From Streptomyces luteogriseus (GTDB lineage: Bacteria > Actinomycetota > Actinomycetes > Streptomycetales > Streptomycetaceae), in the NCBI RefSeq assembly GCF_014205055.1, contig NZ_JACHMS010000001.1:5890001-5954000 (forward strand): a stretch of 64,000 nt of DNA, in the 5' to 3' direction. This document shows, piece by piece, positions 8,906-18,187 of this stretch (within the stretch, counting starts at the first letter, position 1; each line of letters opens with the position of its first letter). Position numbers and translations under genes: made by a program. The notes under the pieces are model-generated. The model was given only the letters and a program-made list of their open reading frames with translations, was not told the origin of the DNA and made no database searches.

Positions 8906-9325
8906 TCAACCGCCGGAGGCCCCCGCACAGTCGGCGCACGTGCCGAAGATCTCCACCGTATGAGCCACATTCACATAGCCGTGCTCCGCGGCGATGGACT
9001 CGGCCCACTTCTCCACGGCCGGCCCCTCGACCTCGACGGCCTTGCCGCACCCGCGGCACACGAGGTGGTGGTGATGGTCGTCGGTGGAACAACGCCGGTA
9101 GACCGACTCGCCGTCGGCCGTGCGCAGGACGTCGACCTCACCGGCGTCGGCGAGGGACTGCAGGGTGCGGTAGACCGTGGTGAGCCCGACCGAGTCGCCC
9201 TTGTGCTTGAGCATGTCGTGCAGTTCCTGCGCGCTGCGGAACTCGTCGACCTCCTGCAGGGCCGCCGCCACAGCGGCCCGCTGCTTGGTGGCGCGGCCCT
9301 TCACGGACGGTCCAGCGGTCGTCAC
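8906..9325 (-). CDS. zur: Zinc uptake regulator Zur (Fur family)
   Basis: 139 residues. An N-terminal winged helix (VGLTTVYRTLQSLADAGEV) leads to a dimerisation domain with the metal-binding DDHHHHLVCRGCGK and a structural CADC near the C-terminus. The position downstream of znuACB supports Zur rather than another Fur paralogue. Zn-loaded Zur represses zinc uptake by binding the 7-1-7 boxes seen upstream of znuA, so the operon encodes its own repressor. A 58-base gap separates it from znuB. Confidence 0.9.
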   Translation of the reverse strand: MTTAGPSVKGRATKQRAAVAAALQEVDEFRSAQELHDMLKHKGDSVGLTTVYRTLQSLADAGEVDVLRTADGESVYRRCSTDDHHHHLVCRGCGKAVEVEGPAVEKWAESIAAEHGYVNVAHTVEIFGTCADCAGASGG

Positions 9326-9383
9326 CGTTGCCTCCCTACGTCTGCCTTGCCCGGGCCATTGTGCCAGCCCGGGGTGGGGGCGG

Positions 9384-10286
9384 TCAGACGCCGACTTCGT
9401 CGGCCGACGCCCGGCTGCCCGGGATCGCGCACTCTGCGGGGTCGGCCGTGCCGTCCGAGGCCGCCGCCGCGCGGGCGCGGCGGCGGGCCAGCGGGACCGC
9501 GAGCGCCGTCAGCACGATGAACGCGCCGATGGTCAGCAGCACGATCGTCGCGCCGGGCGGCACGTCCTGGTAGTACGAGGTGACGGTGCCGCCGATCGTC
9601 ACGCTGACGCCGATGGCGACGGCGATCGCGAAAGTGGCGGCGAAGCTGCGGGAGATCTGCTGGGCGGCCGCCACGGGCACCACCATCAGCGCGCTGACCA
9701 GCAGCAGCCCGACCACCCGCATCGCCACCGTCACCGTGACGGCCGCGGTGACGGCCGTCAACAGGTTCAGCACGCGCACCGGCAGGCCCGTCACGCGGGC
9801 GAACTCCTCGTCCTGGCTGACCGCGAACAGTTGCCGCCGCAGGCCGAGGGTGACCAGTACGACGAAGGCGGCCAGGACGCAGATCGCGGTGACGTCCGAG
9901 TCGGACACCGTCGACAGGGAGCCGAACAGGTACGACGTCAGGTTGGCGTTGGAGCCCGTCGGCGCGAGGTTGATGAACATCACACCGCCGGCCATGCCGC
10001 CGTAGAACAGCATCGCGAGGGCGATGTCGCCGCGGGTCTTGCCGTACCAGCGGATCAGTTCCATGAGGACCGCGCCGAGGACGGAGACGAGGGTCGCCAT
10101 CCACACCGGGGACCAGGTCAGCAGGAAGCCGAGGCCGACGCCGGTCATCGCGACGTGGCCGATGCCGTCGCCCATCAGGGCCTGGCGGCGCTGGACCAGG
10201 TAGATGCCGACCGCGGGGGCGGTGATGCCGACCAGGACGGCGGCGAGCAGCGCCCGCTGCATGAAGGCGTAGTCGAGGAAGTCCAT
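9384..10286 (-). CDS. znuB: Zinc ABC transporter permease ZnuB
   Basis: A 300-residue ABC-3 family membrane protein with eight or so hydrophobic helices. GDGIGHVAMTGVGLGFLL near residue 36 is the conserved coupling-loop region of metal permeases, and MRVVGLLLVSALMVVPVAAA is typical of the family. It forms the membrane channel with ZnuC and receives Zn2+ from ZnuA. Its ATG abuts the stop of znuC. Confidence 0.92.
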   Translation of the reverse strand: MDFLDYAFMQRALLAAVLVGITAPAVGIYLVQRRQALMGDGIGHVAMTGVGLGFLLTWSPVWMATLVSVLGAVLMELIRWYGKTRGDIALAMLFYGGMAGGVMFINLAPTGSNANLTSYLFGSLSTVSDSDVTAICVLAAFVVLVTLGLRRQLFAVSQDEEFARVTGLPVRVLNLLTAVTAAVTVTVAMRVVGLLLVSALMVVPVAAAQQISRSFAATFAIAVAIGVSVTIGGTVTSYYQDVPPGATIVLLTIGAFIVLTALAVPLARRRARAAAASDGTADPAECAIPGSRASADEVGV

Positions 10287-11053
10287 CAGCTCAGCAGTCC
10301 CGTGCGGATCGGTTCGGCGCCCGCGGGTGCGTGCGGGTGCACGTGGTCGTGGCCGGGCAGGGCGTGCTGTCCGACGGCCTTCGGGGGCGGCCCGTCGTGG
10401 ACGACGCAGCCGTCGCGCAGGACGACCGCCCGGTCGATCAGGGGTTCCAGGGGGCCCAGTTCGTGCAGCACGAGCAGCACGGTCGTGCCCCGCGAGACCT
10501 GCTCGCGCAGCGTGTGCGCGAGGACCTCCTGGCTGGCCAGGTCGACGCCGGCCATCGGCTCGTCCATGATCAGCAGCTCGGGTTCGGAGGCGAGCGCGCG
10601 GGCGATGAGGACGCGCTGGTGCTGGCCGCCGGAGAGGGCGTCGACGGAGTCCTTGGCCCGGTCGGCCATGCCGACGAGGTCCAGGGCGCGTCGTACGGCC
10701 GCGTGGTCGGCCTTGCGCAGGACGCCGAAGCGGGCCCGGGACAGGCGGCCGGAGGAGACCACCTCGGTCACCGTGGCGGGCACGCCGCCGGCGGCCGTGG
10801 TGCGCTGCGGGACGTAGCCCACACGGTGCCAGTCGCGGAACCGCCTGCGGTCCACGCCGAACAGCTCGATGGCGCCGGCGCCGGTCTGCACCTGGCCGAT
10901 GATGCTGCGCACGGCCGTGGACTTGCCGGAGCCGTTCGCGCCGAGCAGCGCGACGACCTCGCCGCGGTGCAGGGTGAGGTCGATGCCGCGCAGCACGGGG
11001 CGCGAGCCCAGGTCCGCGCGGACGCCGCGCAGGGATACGACGGGCTCGGTCAT
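10286..11053 (-). CDS. znuC: Zinc ABC transporter ATP-binding protein ZnuC
   Basis: 255 residues with a complete ABC ATPase set: Walker A GANGSGKST, Q-loop YVPQR, signature LSGGQHQRV, Walker B ELLIMDEP and an H-loop His in LVLHELG. The start was placed at ATG 11053 because GGAGGAC precedes it at ideal spacing; an upstream alternative at 11077 would overlap znuA. The His-rich C-terminus (GHDHVHPHAP) may bind metal. It lies 20 bases downstream of znuA. Confidence 0.92.
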   Translation of the reverse strand: MTEPVVSLRGVRADLGSRPVLRGIDLTLHRGEVVALLGANGSGKSTAVRSIIGQVQTGAGAIELFGVDRRRFRDWHRVGYVPQRTTAAGGVPATVTEVVSSGRLSRARFGVLRKADHAAVRRALDLVGMADRAKDSVDALSGGQHQRVLIARALASEPELLIMDEPMAGVDLASQEVLAHTLREQVSRGTTVLLVLHELGPLEPLIDRAVVLRDGCVVHDGPPPKAVGQHALPGHDHVHPHAPAGAEPIRTGLLS

Positions 11054-11073
11054 GCCGTCCTCCGATGGGTCGA

Positions 11074-12039
11074 TCACTTGGCTCCCAGGGCCTTCTGCAG
11101 GGCCTTGAGGTTGGCTTCCATGACCTGGAAGTAGTCGTCGCCGCGGGACCGGTCGGTGATGCCCTCCAGGGGATCGAGGACGTCCGTCTTCAGGTTCGCG
11201 TCCCGGGCGAGGGTCTTCGCGGTCTTGTCGGAGACCAGTGTCTCGTAGAAGACGGTGGTGACGCCGTCGGCCTTGGCCTCCTGCTGGAGCTCCCGCACGC
11301 GGGCGGCGCTGGGCTCGCTGTCGGGTTCGACGCCGGAGATGGCCTCCTGGGTGAGGCCGTAGCGCTCGGCGAGATAGCCGAAGGCGGCGTGGTTGGTGAA
11401 GAAGACCTTGGACTTGGTGTTCTTCAGGCCGTTCTCGAAGTCGCCGTCGAGGCCCTTCAGCTTGGTGACCAGGGCCGCGGTGTTCTTCTTGTAGTCGGCC
11501 GCGTGGTCCGGGTCGGCCTTCTCGAAGGCCTTGCCGACGCCCTGGGCGATCTCGGCGTACTTCACCGGGTCGAGCCAGACGTGCGGGTCGCGGCCGTGCT
11601 CCTCCTCCTCGGCGTGGCCCTCCTCCTCGGAGTGTCCTTCCTCACCTTCGTGGCCGTGGCCGCCGGTGCCGTGGTCCTCGAGGGGGGTGAGCGTGGCCGC
11701 GTCGATCTTGGTGTTGATGCCGGTCTGGCCGACGGCCTCGTCGACGGCGGGCTGGAGGCCCTTGAGGTAGAGCGCCGCGTCGGCCTCCTCCAGCTGCGCA
11801 CGCTGCTGGGTGCTGAGCTCCAGGTCGTGCGGCTCCTGGCCGGGCTCGGTCAGGCTGGTGACGTTCGCGTGGGCGCCGCCGATCTGCTCGGCGAGGAAGG
11901 CCATCGGGTAGAACGACGCGACGACGTCGAACTTGTCCGTGTTGCCCGTCGCCGCGCTGTCGCTGGAGCAGGCGGTCAGGGCGCCGAGGCCGAGGGCGGA
12001 GGCCAGGGCGGCGGGTATGAGGCGTCGTCGTACGTTCAT
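11074..12039 (-). CDS. znuA: Zinc-binding lipoprotein ZnuA
   Basis: About 321 residues. A lipoprotein signal ends in LTAC. The cluster A-I fold includes EPHDLELS with the first His ligand, a long His/Glu-rich metal-gathering loop (GHGHEGEEGHSEEEGH, ~120-150), WLDPVKYAEIA, and the FTNHAAFGYLAERYGL motif with another His ligand. It captures Zn2+ outside the membrane and hands it to ZnuB. ATG 12039 or 12048 can be the start; a Zur box covers both, which explains tight zinc control. Divergent from glyS. Confidence 0.92.
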   Translation of the reverse strand: MNVRRRLIPAALASALGLGALTACSSDSAATGNTDKFDVVASFYPMAFLAEQIGGAHANVTSLTEPGQEPHDLELSTQQRAQLEEADAALYLKGLQPAVDEAVGQTGINTKIDAATLTPLEDHGTGGHGHEGEEGHSEEEGHAEEEEHGRDPHVWLDPVKYAEIAQGVGKAFEKADPDHAADYKKNTAALVTKLKGLDGDFENGLKNTKSKVFFTNHAAFGYLAERYGLTQEAISGVEPDSEPSAARVRELQQEAKADGVTTVFYETLVSDKTAKTLARDANLKTDVLDPLEGITDRSRGDDYFQVMEANLKALQKALGAK

Positions 12040-12075
12040 GACACTCATTTTCAACAAATATGGAAACCGTTGTCA
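12039..12075 (-). promoter_or_regulatory. Two Zur boxes in front of znuA
   Basis: Two 7-1-7 imperfect palindromes face znuA. TGACACTCATTTTCA (12039-12053) overlaps the start codon region, and TGGAAACCGTTGTCA (12061-12075) lies 7 bases further upstream. Both fit the actinobacterial Zur pattern of TGAAAAT-like arms around one central base. They explain repression of znuACB-zur in zinc-replete cells. Assignment is by motif resemblance and context. Confidence 0.75.
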
Positions 12076-12210
12076 ACAAACGTCCCGACCGGGGCCTTGA
12101 GGGCCTCGGAGGGGGAGCGATTTGATTGAGGGGGCGTCCCCGCCGGTAACCTGAGTCATTCGCTGGAAGCATCTCGCTTCGTCGCCCGTCGTCGTAATGA
12201 AGAGAGCACC

Positions 12211-13593
<1,383 letters not shown>

Positions 13594-13612
13594 CCGCCTT
13601 TTCCCGTGCCAC

Positions 13613-13646
13613 GGTGCCGGGTTCCTCCTCGGAGGGGCCCGGCACC
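13613..13646. terminator. Terminator hairpin between glyS and a convergent gene
   Basis: GGTGCCGGG (13613-13621) pairs with CCCGGCACC (13638-13646); the interior TCCTCCTCGGAGGGG can extend the stem. It lies 20 bases after the glyS stop and just before the end of the gene on the other strand, so it probably serves both. Confidence 0.75.
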
Positions 13647-13654
13647 GCCGCGTT

Positions 13655-14758
13655 TCACAGGTCGAGGTCGACGTAGACCGCCGCGTGGTCCGAGGCGCGG
13701 TTCCACTTCGAGGTGACGGTGTCGAAGGACTTGATGGTGGACGGCGCCCAGACGCCGCGCCGTTCGACCTCCACGTGCTGCACCTGATCCCACAGCGGCG
13801 GCGGCAGCAGCACGTAGTCGAGCTTCTGGCTCTCGGAGGTGCCCGTGCCGTGGGTGCCCGGGGCGCCCCGGTAGGACGGGTGACTCATCACGTCCCGCAG
13901 GCCCGTGCCCAGCAGCGCCCCGATCGCCTCGCTGGACGGCTCGTCGTTGAGGTCGCCGGCGACCACGACGTACGGGGAACGCTCCAGTGCCGTCTGGTAG
14001 ATCGACGCCACCCGCCGGGCCTGGGCGACGCGCAGTTCCGGGTCGTCGCCGCTCTGGCTCTTGAGGTGGTTGCCGAGCAGCCACAGCGGGGTGCCGCCGG
14101 TCTGGAGCTCGTACTCGGGGCAGTCCCGGCTGAACAGGCGCTCGCCGGGGTGGTCCGGGTCCGGGTCGAAGACGTGGGTCCGCAGGGACGTGATCGGGTG
14201 GCGGCTGAGCACGCCCACGTCGATGCCCCGCGGGTCGTTGCCGTCGATCACCATGTCGTACGGGTACGGCGTCTTCTTCAGGTCGGCGCCCAGCACCTGC
14301 TCGTTGAAGCGGCGCAGGGTCGTGCGGTCCTCCACCTCCACCGTGAGCAGGATGTCGGCGTCGACCTCGGCGATCACCCGGCCGGTGTTGTGCACGGCCG
14401 CCCAGTCGAGGTCGTCACGGACCAGCTCCACCCAGCCGGTCCACCCCGAGCGGCCTTTGGCCACGACCTCGAAGGTGACGTTCTCGCCGCCGCCCTTCGT
14501 CCTGAAGAGCGTGCCCTGGCCGCGTGTTTCGTTGATGAAGAACGGCCTGTCGCCGCGCGAGTCGTGCACCCGGTGCTTCTTGAGGAGCGCGGCGACGCGG
14601 GTCCTGGTGTCGTCGTCGTAGGTCTCCTTCTCCAGGAGGGAGACCAGCTCGGCGTAGTCGTCGAGGACCTCGCGGCGCTGCTTGTCGCCCGAGAGGCGGA
14701 AGACCATGGGGCGGCGGAAGAGGTTCTCCGTGTTGAAGGTGGCGATACGGATCGTCAT
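13655..14758 (-). CDS. Endonuclease/exonuclease/phosphatase family protein
   Basis: 367 residues with the DNase I-like fold: IRIATFNTENLF at the N-terminus (metal-binding Asn), ADILLTVEVEDRTTLRRF, NDPRGIDVGVLSRHPI, VVAGDLNDEP (catalytic Asp-Asn) and a C-terminal ASDHAAVYVDL with the catalytic His. No signal peptide is seen, so it is probably cytoplasmic. The substrate could be DNA or a phosphodiester/phosphomonoester. Members are annotated as nucleases only by fold. Confidence 0.85.
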   Translation of the reverse strand: MTIRIATFNTENLFRRPMVFRLSGDKQRREVLDDYAELVSLLEKETYDDDTRTRVAALLKKHRVHDSRGDRPFFINETRGQGTLFRTKGGGENVTFEVVAKGRSGWTGWVELVRDDLDWAAVHNTGRVIAEVDADILLTVEVEDRTTLRRFNEQVLGADLKKTPYPYDMVIDGNDPRGIDVGVLSRHPITSLRTHVFDPDPDHPGERLFSRDCPEYELQTGGTPLWLLGNHLKSQSGDDPELRVAQARRVASIYQTALERSPYVVVAGDLNDEPSSEAIGALLGTGLRDVMSHPSYRGAPGTHGTGTSESQKLDYVLLPPPLWDQVQHVEVERRGVWAPSTIKSFDTVTSKWNRASDHAAVYVDLDL

Positions 14759-14971
14759 GGCGCGCTCCCTCGGGCGGCGCAGAACTCCGCGCGACCGGTG
14801 GGCGGGCGCCGCCGGGGAGACCGCTCACCGGCACCTTCCATTGTCCGAGCGGCTGTGAAGTGTGTCGAACGGTGGGGCCCTTGGGGTCGCTGAGGTGCGG
14901 GGGATTGGTCCCGTAGCACCGGGGTCGATTGGTCCTGTTCCCGGGCCGCGGGGGCGCGCCAGGGTGACGGC

Positions 14972-15589
14972 ATGAGCATCGCGTTCCTGCTGACCACCCT
15001 TGTCGTCGTCGCCACGCCGGGCACCGGCGTCGTCTACACCCTCGCCGCCGCGCTCTCCCGGGGGCGCCGCGCGAGTGTCGTCGCGGCCGTCGGCTGCACG
15101 CTCGGGATCGTGCCGCACCTGCTGGCCACAGTCACCGGCGTCGCCGCGCTGCTGCACGCGAGCGCCACCGCCTTCCAGGTGCTCAAGTACGCGGGAGTCG
15201 CCTATCTGCTGTACATGGCGTGGGCGACGGTGCGGGACAAGGAGGCGCTCGTGGTGGCGGAGCGGGAGGCGACCCCGGAGGTGTCGGCGCGGCGGGTGAT
15301 CGTGCGCGGGGTGCTGATCAACATCCTCAACCCGAAGCTGACGATCTTCTTCTTCGCGTTCCTGCCGCAGTTCGTGAGCCCCGGGGAGCCGCACGCGGTG
15401 CTGCGCATGGCGGGGCTCGGCGGGGTCTTCATGCTGGCGACCTTCGTGGTGTTCGCCGCGTACGGGGTGCTGGCCGCGTCGGTGCGCAGCCATGTGATCG
15501 GGCGGCCCCGGGTGATGGCGTGGCTGCGGCGGGGATTCGCGGGGTCGTTCGTGGCACTGGGCGCGAAGCTGGCGGTCACGGCGCGGTAG
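14972..15589 (+). CDS. LysE/RhtB-family amino acid exporter
   Basis: 205 residues, six hydrophobic helices. The family signature GRRASVVAAVGCTLGIVPHL follows the first helix, and NPKLTIFFFAFLPQFV lies near residue 115. These proteins export amino acids or their derivatives across the cytoplasmic membrane. Start at ATG 14972 after AGGGTG. It is a single gene; the 213 bases upstream separate it from the divergent phosphatase-fold gene and show no distinct element. Confidence 0.87.
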   Translation: MSIAFLLTTLVVVATPGTGVVYTLAAALSRGRRASVVAAVGCTLGIVPHLLATVTGVAALLHASATAFQVLKYAGVAYLLYMAWATVRDKEALVVAEREATPEVSARRVIVRGVLINILNPKLTIFFFAFLPQFVSPGEPHAVLRMAGLGGVFMLATFVVFAAYGVLAASVRSHVIGRPRVMAWLRRGFAGSFVALGAKLAVTAR

Positions 15590-15632
15590 CCGGGGGCGTG
15601 CCGCGGCTCTCGAGGCGGATGACAAATATGGA

Positions 15633-15656
15633 ATGACAGATATTGAAATCTGTCAT
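15633..15656. promoter_or_regulatory. Perfect operator palindrome and overlapping promoter of the aldo/keto reductase
   Basis: ATGACAGAT-attgaa-ATCTGTCAT is a perfect 9-6-9 inverted repeat, and another ATGACA half-site lies 15 bases upstream (15619-15624). A TTGAAA hexamer (15643-15648) sits inside the palindrome. With CACAGT 17 bases downstream it could form a promoter whose transcript starts at or next to the ATG at 15679, a leaderless arrangement common in Streptomyces. The TetR protein encoded downstream is the obvious candidate ligand. Confidence 0.65.
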
Positions 15657-15678
15657 CCGTCATGGCACAGTGGACGGC

Positions 15679-16683
15679 ATGACGATGCGAACCCGAACCC
15701 TCGGAACCACCGGCCCCCAGGTCTCCGCCCTCGGTCTCGGCTGCATGGGCATGTCCGCGCTGTACGGCGAGGCGGACCGGGTCGAATCCATCGCGACCCT
15801 CCACGCGGCGCTCGAAGCGGGCGTCACCCTGCTCGACACCGGCGACTTCTACGGCATGGGCCACAACGAGATGCTGATCGGCGAGGCCCTGCGCGCCGCC
15901 CCGGCGGCCCGGCGCGAGCAGGCCCTGGTCAGCGTCAAGTTCGGCGCGCTGCGGGGCCCGGACGGCAGCTGGCTGGGCTACGACGGCCGGCCCGCCGCCG
16001 TGAAGAACTTCGCCGCCCACTCCCTTCAGCGGCTCGGCGTCGACCACATCGACGTCTACCGCATCGCCCGCCTCGACCCGGACGTGCCCATCGAGGAGAC
16101 GGTCGGCGCGATAGCGGAACTCGTCGAGAAGGGCTACGTACGGCACATCGGCCTCAGCGAGGTCGGCGCCGGGACGATCCGCCGGGCCGCGGCCACGGCA
16201 CCCATATCCGACCTCCAGATCGAGTACTCCCTCATCTCCCGCGGCATCGAGGACGAGATCCTGCCCACCACCCGCGAGCTGGGCATCGGCATCACGGCGT
16301 ACGGGGTGCTCTCCCGGGGCCTGATCTCCGGCCACTTCACCGCGGACCGGCAGCTCGGCGCCGGCGACTTCCGGGCGATGTCGCCGCGCTTCCAGGGCGA
16401 CAACCTCCGGCACAACCTGAACCTCGTCGAGGCGCTGCGGAAGATCGCCGAGCAGAAGGGCGTCAGCGTCGCGCAGATCGCCATCGCGTGGGTGCTCTCC
16501 CGCGGCGAGGACCTCGTGCCCCTGGTCGGCGCACGCCGCCGCGACCGGCTCACGGAGGCGCTCGGCGCGCTGGACGTGACGCTGGACTCGGCCGACCTGG
16601 CCGCGATCGAGGAGGCCGTACCGCCCGGTGCCGCCGCAGGCGACCGTTACCCGGCGGCCCAGATGGCTCACCTCGAGAGCTGA
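15679..16683 (+). CDS. Aldo/keto reductase
   Basis: 334 residues, TIM-barrel NADPH-dependent reductase. TRTLGTTGPQVSALGLGCMGM opens the barrel. LLDTGDFYGMGHNE holds the catalytic Asp and Tyr, and VSVKFG the Lys. Where most family members have the fourth catalytic residue (His in a YYLHRPD-like strand), this one reads DVYRIARLD, so the usual His is absent; this is seen in some actinobacterial members. The C-terminal NADPH-binding region (VPLVGARRRDRLTEALGAL) is present. The ATG at 15679 follows the operator directly. TetR gene 26 bases downstream, same strand. Confidence 0.88.
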   Translation: MTMRTRTLGTTGPQVSALGLGCMGMSALYGEADRVESIATLHAALEAGVTLLDTGDFYGMGHNEMLIGEALRAAPAARREQALVSVKFGALRGPDGSWLGYDGRPAAVKNFAAHSLQRLGVDHIDVYRIARLDPDVPIEETVGAIAELVEKGYVRHIGLSEVGAGTIRRAAATAPISDLQIEYSLISRGIEDEILPTTRELGIGITAYGVLSRGLISGHFTADRQLGAGDFRAMSPRFQGDNLRHNLNLVEALRKIAEQKGVSVAQIAIAWVLSRGEDLVPLVGARRRDRLTEALGALDVTLDSADLAAIEEAVPPGAAAGDRYPAAQMAHLES

Positions 16684-16709
16684 ACCGGGCTTTGGGTACG
16701 GTCAGGGGC

Positions 16710-17300
16710 ATGGCACCGACCAGCGAGATCCTGACCGCCGAGCGCATCCTGGAGGCGACCGAGGAGGTGCTGCGCCGCCACGGCCCGGCCAAGGCCACCG
16801 TGGTGGACGTGGCCCGCGCGCTCGGCGTCAGCCACGGCAGCGTCTACCGTCACTTCCGCACCAAGGCGGCGCTGCGCGAGGCGGTCACCAAGCGCTGGCT
16901 GGACCGCACGTCCGGGCAGCTGTCCGGGATCGCCGCCGCGGACGACCGCGTCCCGGAGGACCGGCTGCGGGACTGGCTCGCCGCGCTGTTCGCCGCGAAG
17001 CGCCGCAAGGCGGGCGAGGACCCGGAACTGTTCGCCACTTACATGGTCCTCACCGACGAGAACGGCTCGGCGGTCGGTGAGCACATCACCGACCTGGAAT
17101 CCCAGCTGACCCGCATCATCCAGGCGGGCGTGGAGAACGGCGACTTCGCCGCCACGGACCCGGAGGCCTCGGCCCGCGCGGTCTTCCAGGCCACGGGCCG
17201 CTTCCACGATCCGTCCTACGCCCGGGAGTGGAAACAGCCCGGGATCGAGGGGGACTTCGCGGCGGTCACGGATCTGCTGGTGCGGGGGCTGCGGCCCTGA
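16710..17300 (+). CDS. TetR-family transcriptional regulator
   Basis: 196 residues. The N-terminal helix-turn-helix (AERILEATEEVLRRHG...VVDVARALGVSHGSVYRHFRTKAALRE) is a standard TetR DNA-binding domain. The C-terminal domain (DWLAALFAAKRRKAGEDPELF) matches TetR_C-type regulators of redox enzymes. It probably represses the reductase operon through the palindrome at 15633-15656 and responds to a compound the reductase acts on. Confidence 0.88.
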   Translation: MAPTSEILTAERILEATEEVLRRHGPAKATVVDVARALGVSHGSVYRHFRTKAALREAVTKRWLDRTSGQLSGIAAADDRVPEDRLRDWLAALFAAKRRKAGEDPELFATYMVLTDENGSAVGEHITDLESQLTRIIQAGVENGDFAATDPEASARAVFQATGRFHDPSYAREWKQPGIEGDFAAVTDLLVRGLRP

Positions 17301-17428
17301 GGCGTCCTTGCGCTCATGGCGCCAGGACCCCTGAACGGCGTCGCAGTACCCACCGGGTGCACCCCGGCCGGGAGGGGCACAGGATGGAAAGTGAGGGGTG
17401 AGTCGCCGCGCGGGGCGCTGAGAAGGGG

Positions 17429-17823
17429 ATGGCGGTCGTGGACCTCATACTGCGTCCGGGCACTGCGGACGATGCCGCAGACTGCGGAAGGATCTGCTAC
17501 GAGGCCTTCTCCGGCATCGCCCAGGAGCACGGATTCCCACCCGACTTTCCGAACCCCGAGGTGGGTGTCGCGCTGATCGAGGGAGCCCTGACGCACCCGG
17601 GCTTCTACAGCGTCGTCGCCGAACGCGACGGGCGGATCGTGGGCAGCAACTTCCTCGACGAACGCTCGACCGTCGTCGGGATAGGGCCCGTCACCGTCGA
17701 CCCCACGGTGCAGAACGCGGGCGTGGGCCGCCGCCTGATGCGGTCGTGCAGCTGATGAGCCTGATGACCATCGGCCTGTACAACCGGCCCGACGGGGCGT
17801 ACCTGCCGTCGATCCTCTACTGA
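17429..17823 (+). pseudogene. GNAT acetyltransferase remnant with internal deletion and frameshift
   Basis: The frame from 17429 encodes a GNAT N-terminus (LILRPGTADDAADCGRICYEA...GPVTVDPTVQNAGVGRRLM) and stops at 17755 right after the acetyl-CoA loop. In another frame the text resumes with VQLMSLMTIGLYNRPDGAYLPSILY and a stop at 17823, which looks like the C-terminus of the same kind of enzyme. The middle of the domain is missing. This marks the left edge of the accessory segment. The alternative, a naturally short protein of 108 residues, is unlikely because motif B is absent. Confidence 0.6.
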
Positions 17824-17849
17824 GGGCTCGTCCTTCCAGGCCCTCCCGT

Positions 17850-18128
17850 TCACGCCGCCGTCGGGTCCACCGTCGCCTGATGGGCCTCCGCCAGGTGTTC
17901 CTCGGCCTTCAGCCAGGGCAGGAACTGGGCCTTTCTGCGCCAGCCGCAGGTGTCGCAGCTGATCGTCCGCTGTACGCCCGTGCGCTGCACGCGCACCACG
18001 TGCTCCCGGCCGTGCTGGTCCCAGCGGCTGACCTTGCTGGTGTCGATGTGCGCCACGACGTCTCCCGCGTCCAGGAAGCCGGCGGATCCGGTCTGCTCGC
18101 AGCAAGGAGTGTGCAGCATGACCAACAT
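17850..18128 (-). CDS. Small Cys-containing hypothetical protein
   Basis: About 92 residues from the ATG at 18128 (18119 and GTG 18182 are alternatives; none has a strong ribosome-binding site). Visible features are an N-terminal HTPCCEQTG, a basic central part (SKVSRWDQHGREHVVRVQRTG), and ISCDTCGWRRKAQFLPWLKAEEHLAEAH, where CDTC followed by two His residues could form a zinc ribbon. It lies just downstream of the haem protein gene on the same strand. I do not recognise the family. Confidence 0.5.
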   Translation of the reverse strand: MLVMLHTPCCEQTGSAGFLDAGDVVAHIDTSKVSRWDQHGREHVVRVQRTGVQRTISCDTCGWRRKAQFLPWLKAEEHLAEAHQATVDPTAA

Positions 18129-18187
18129 CAACAGGGCTTTGCCCGGGAGCGAGTTATCCAGTTGTGAGACACGGGGAAGCACGGCTG

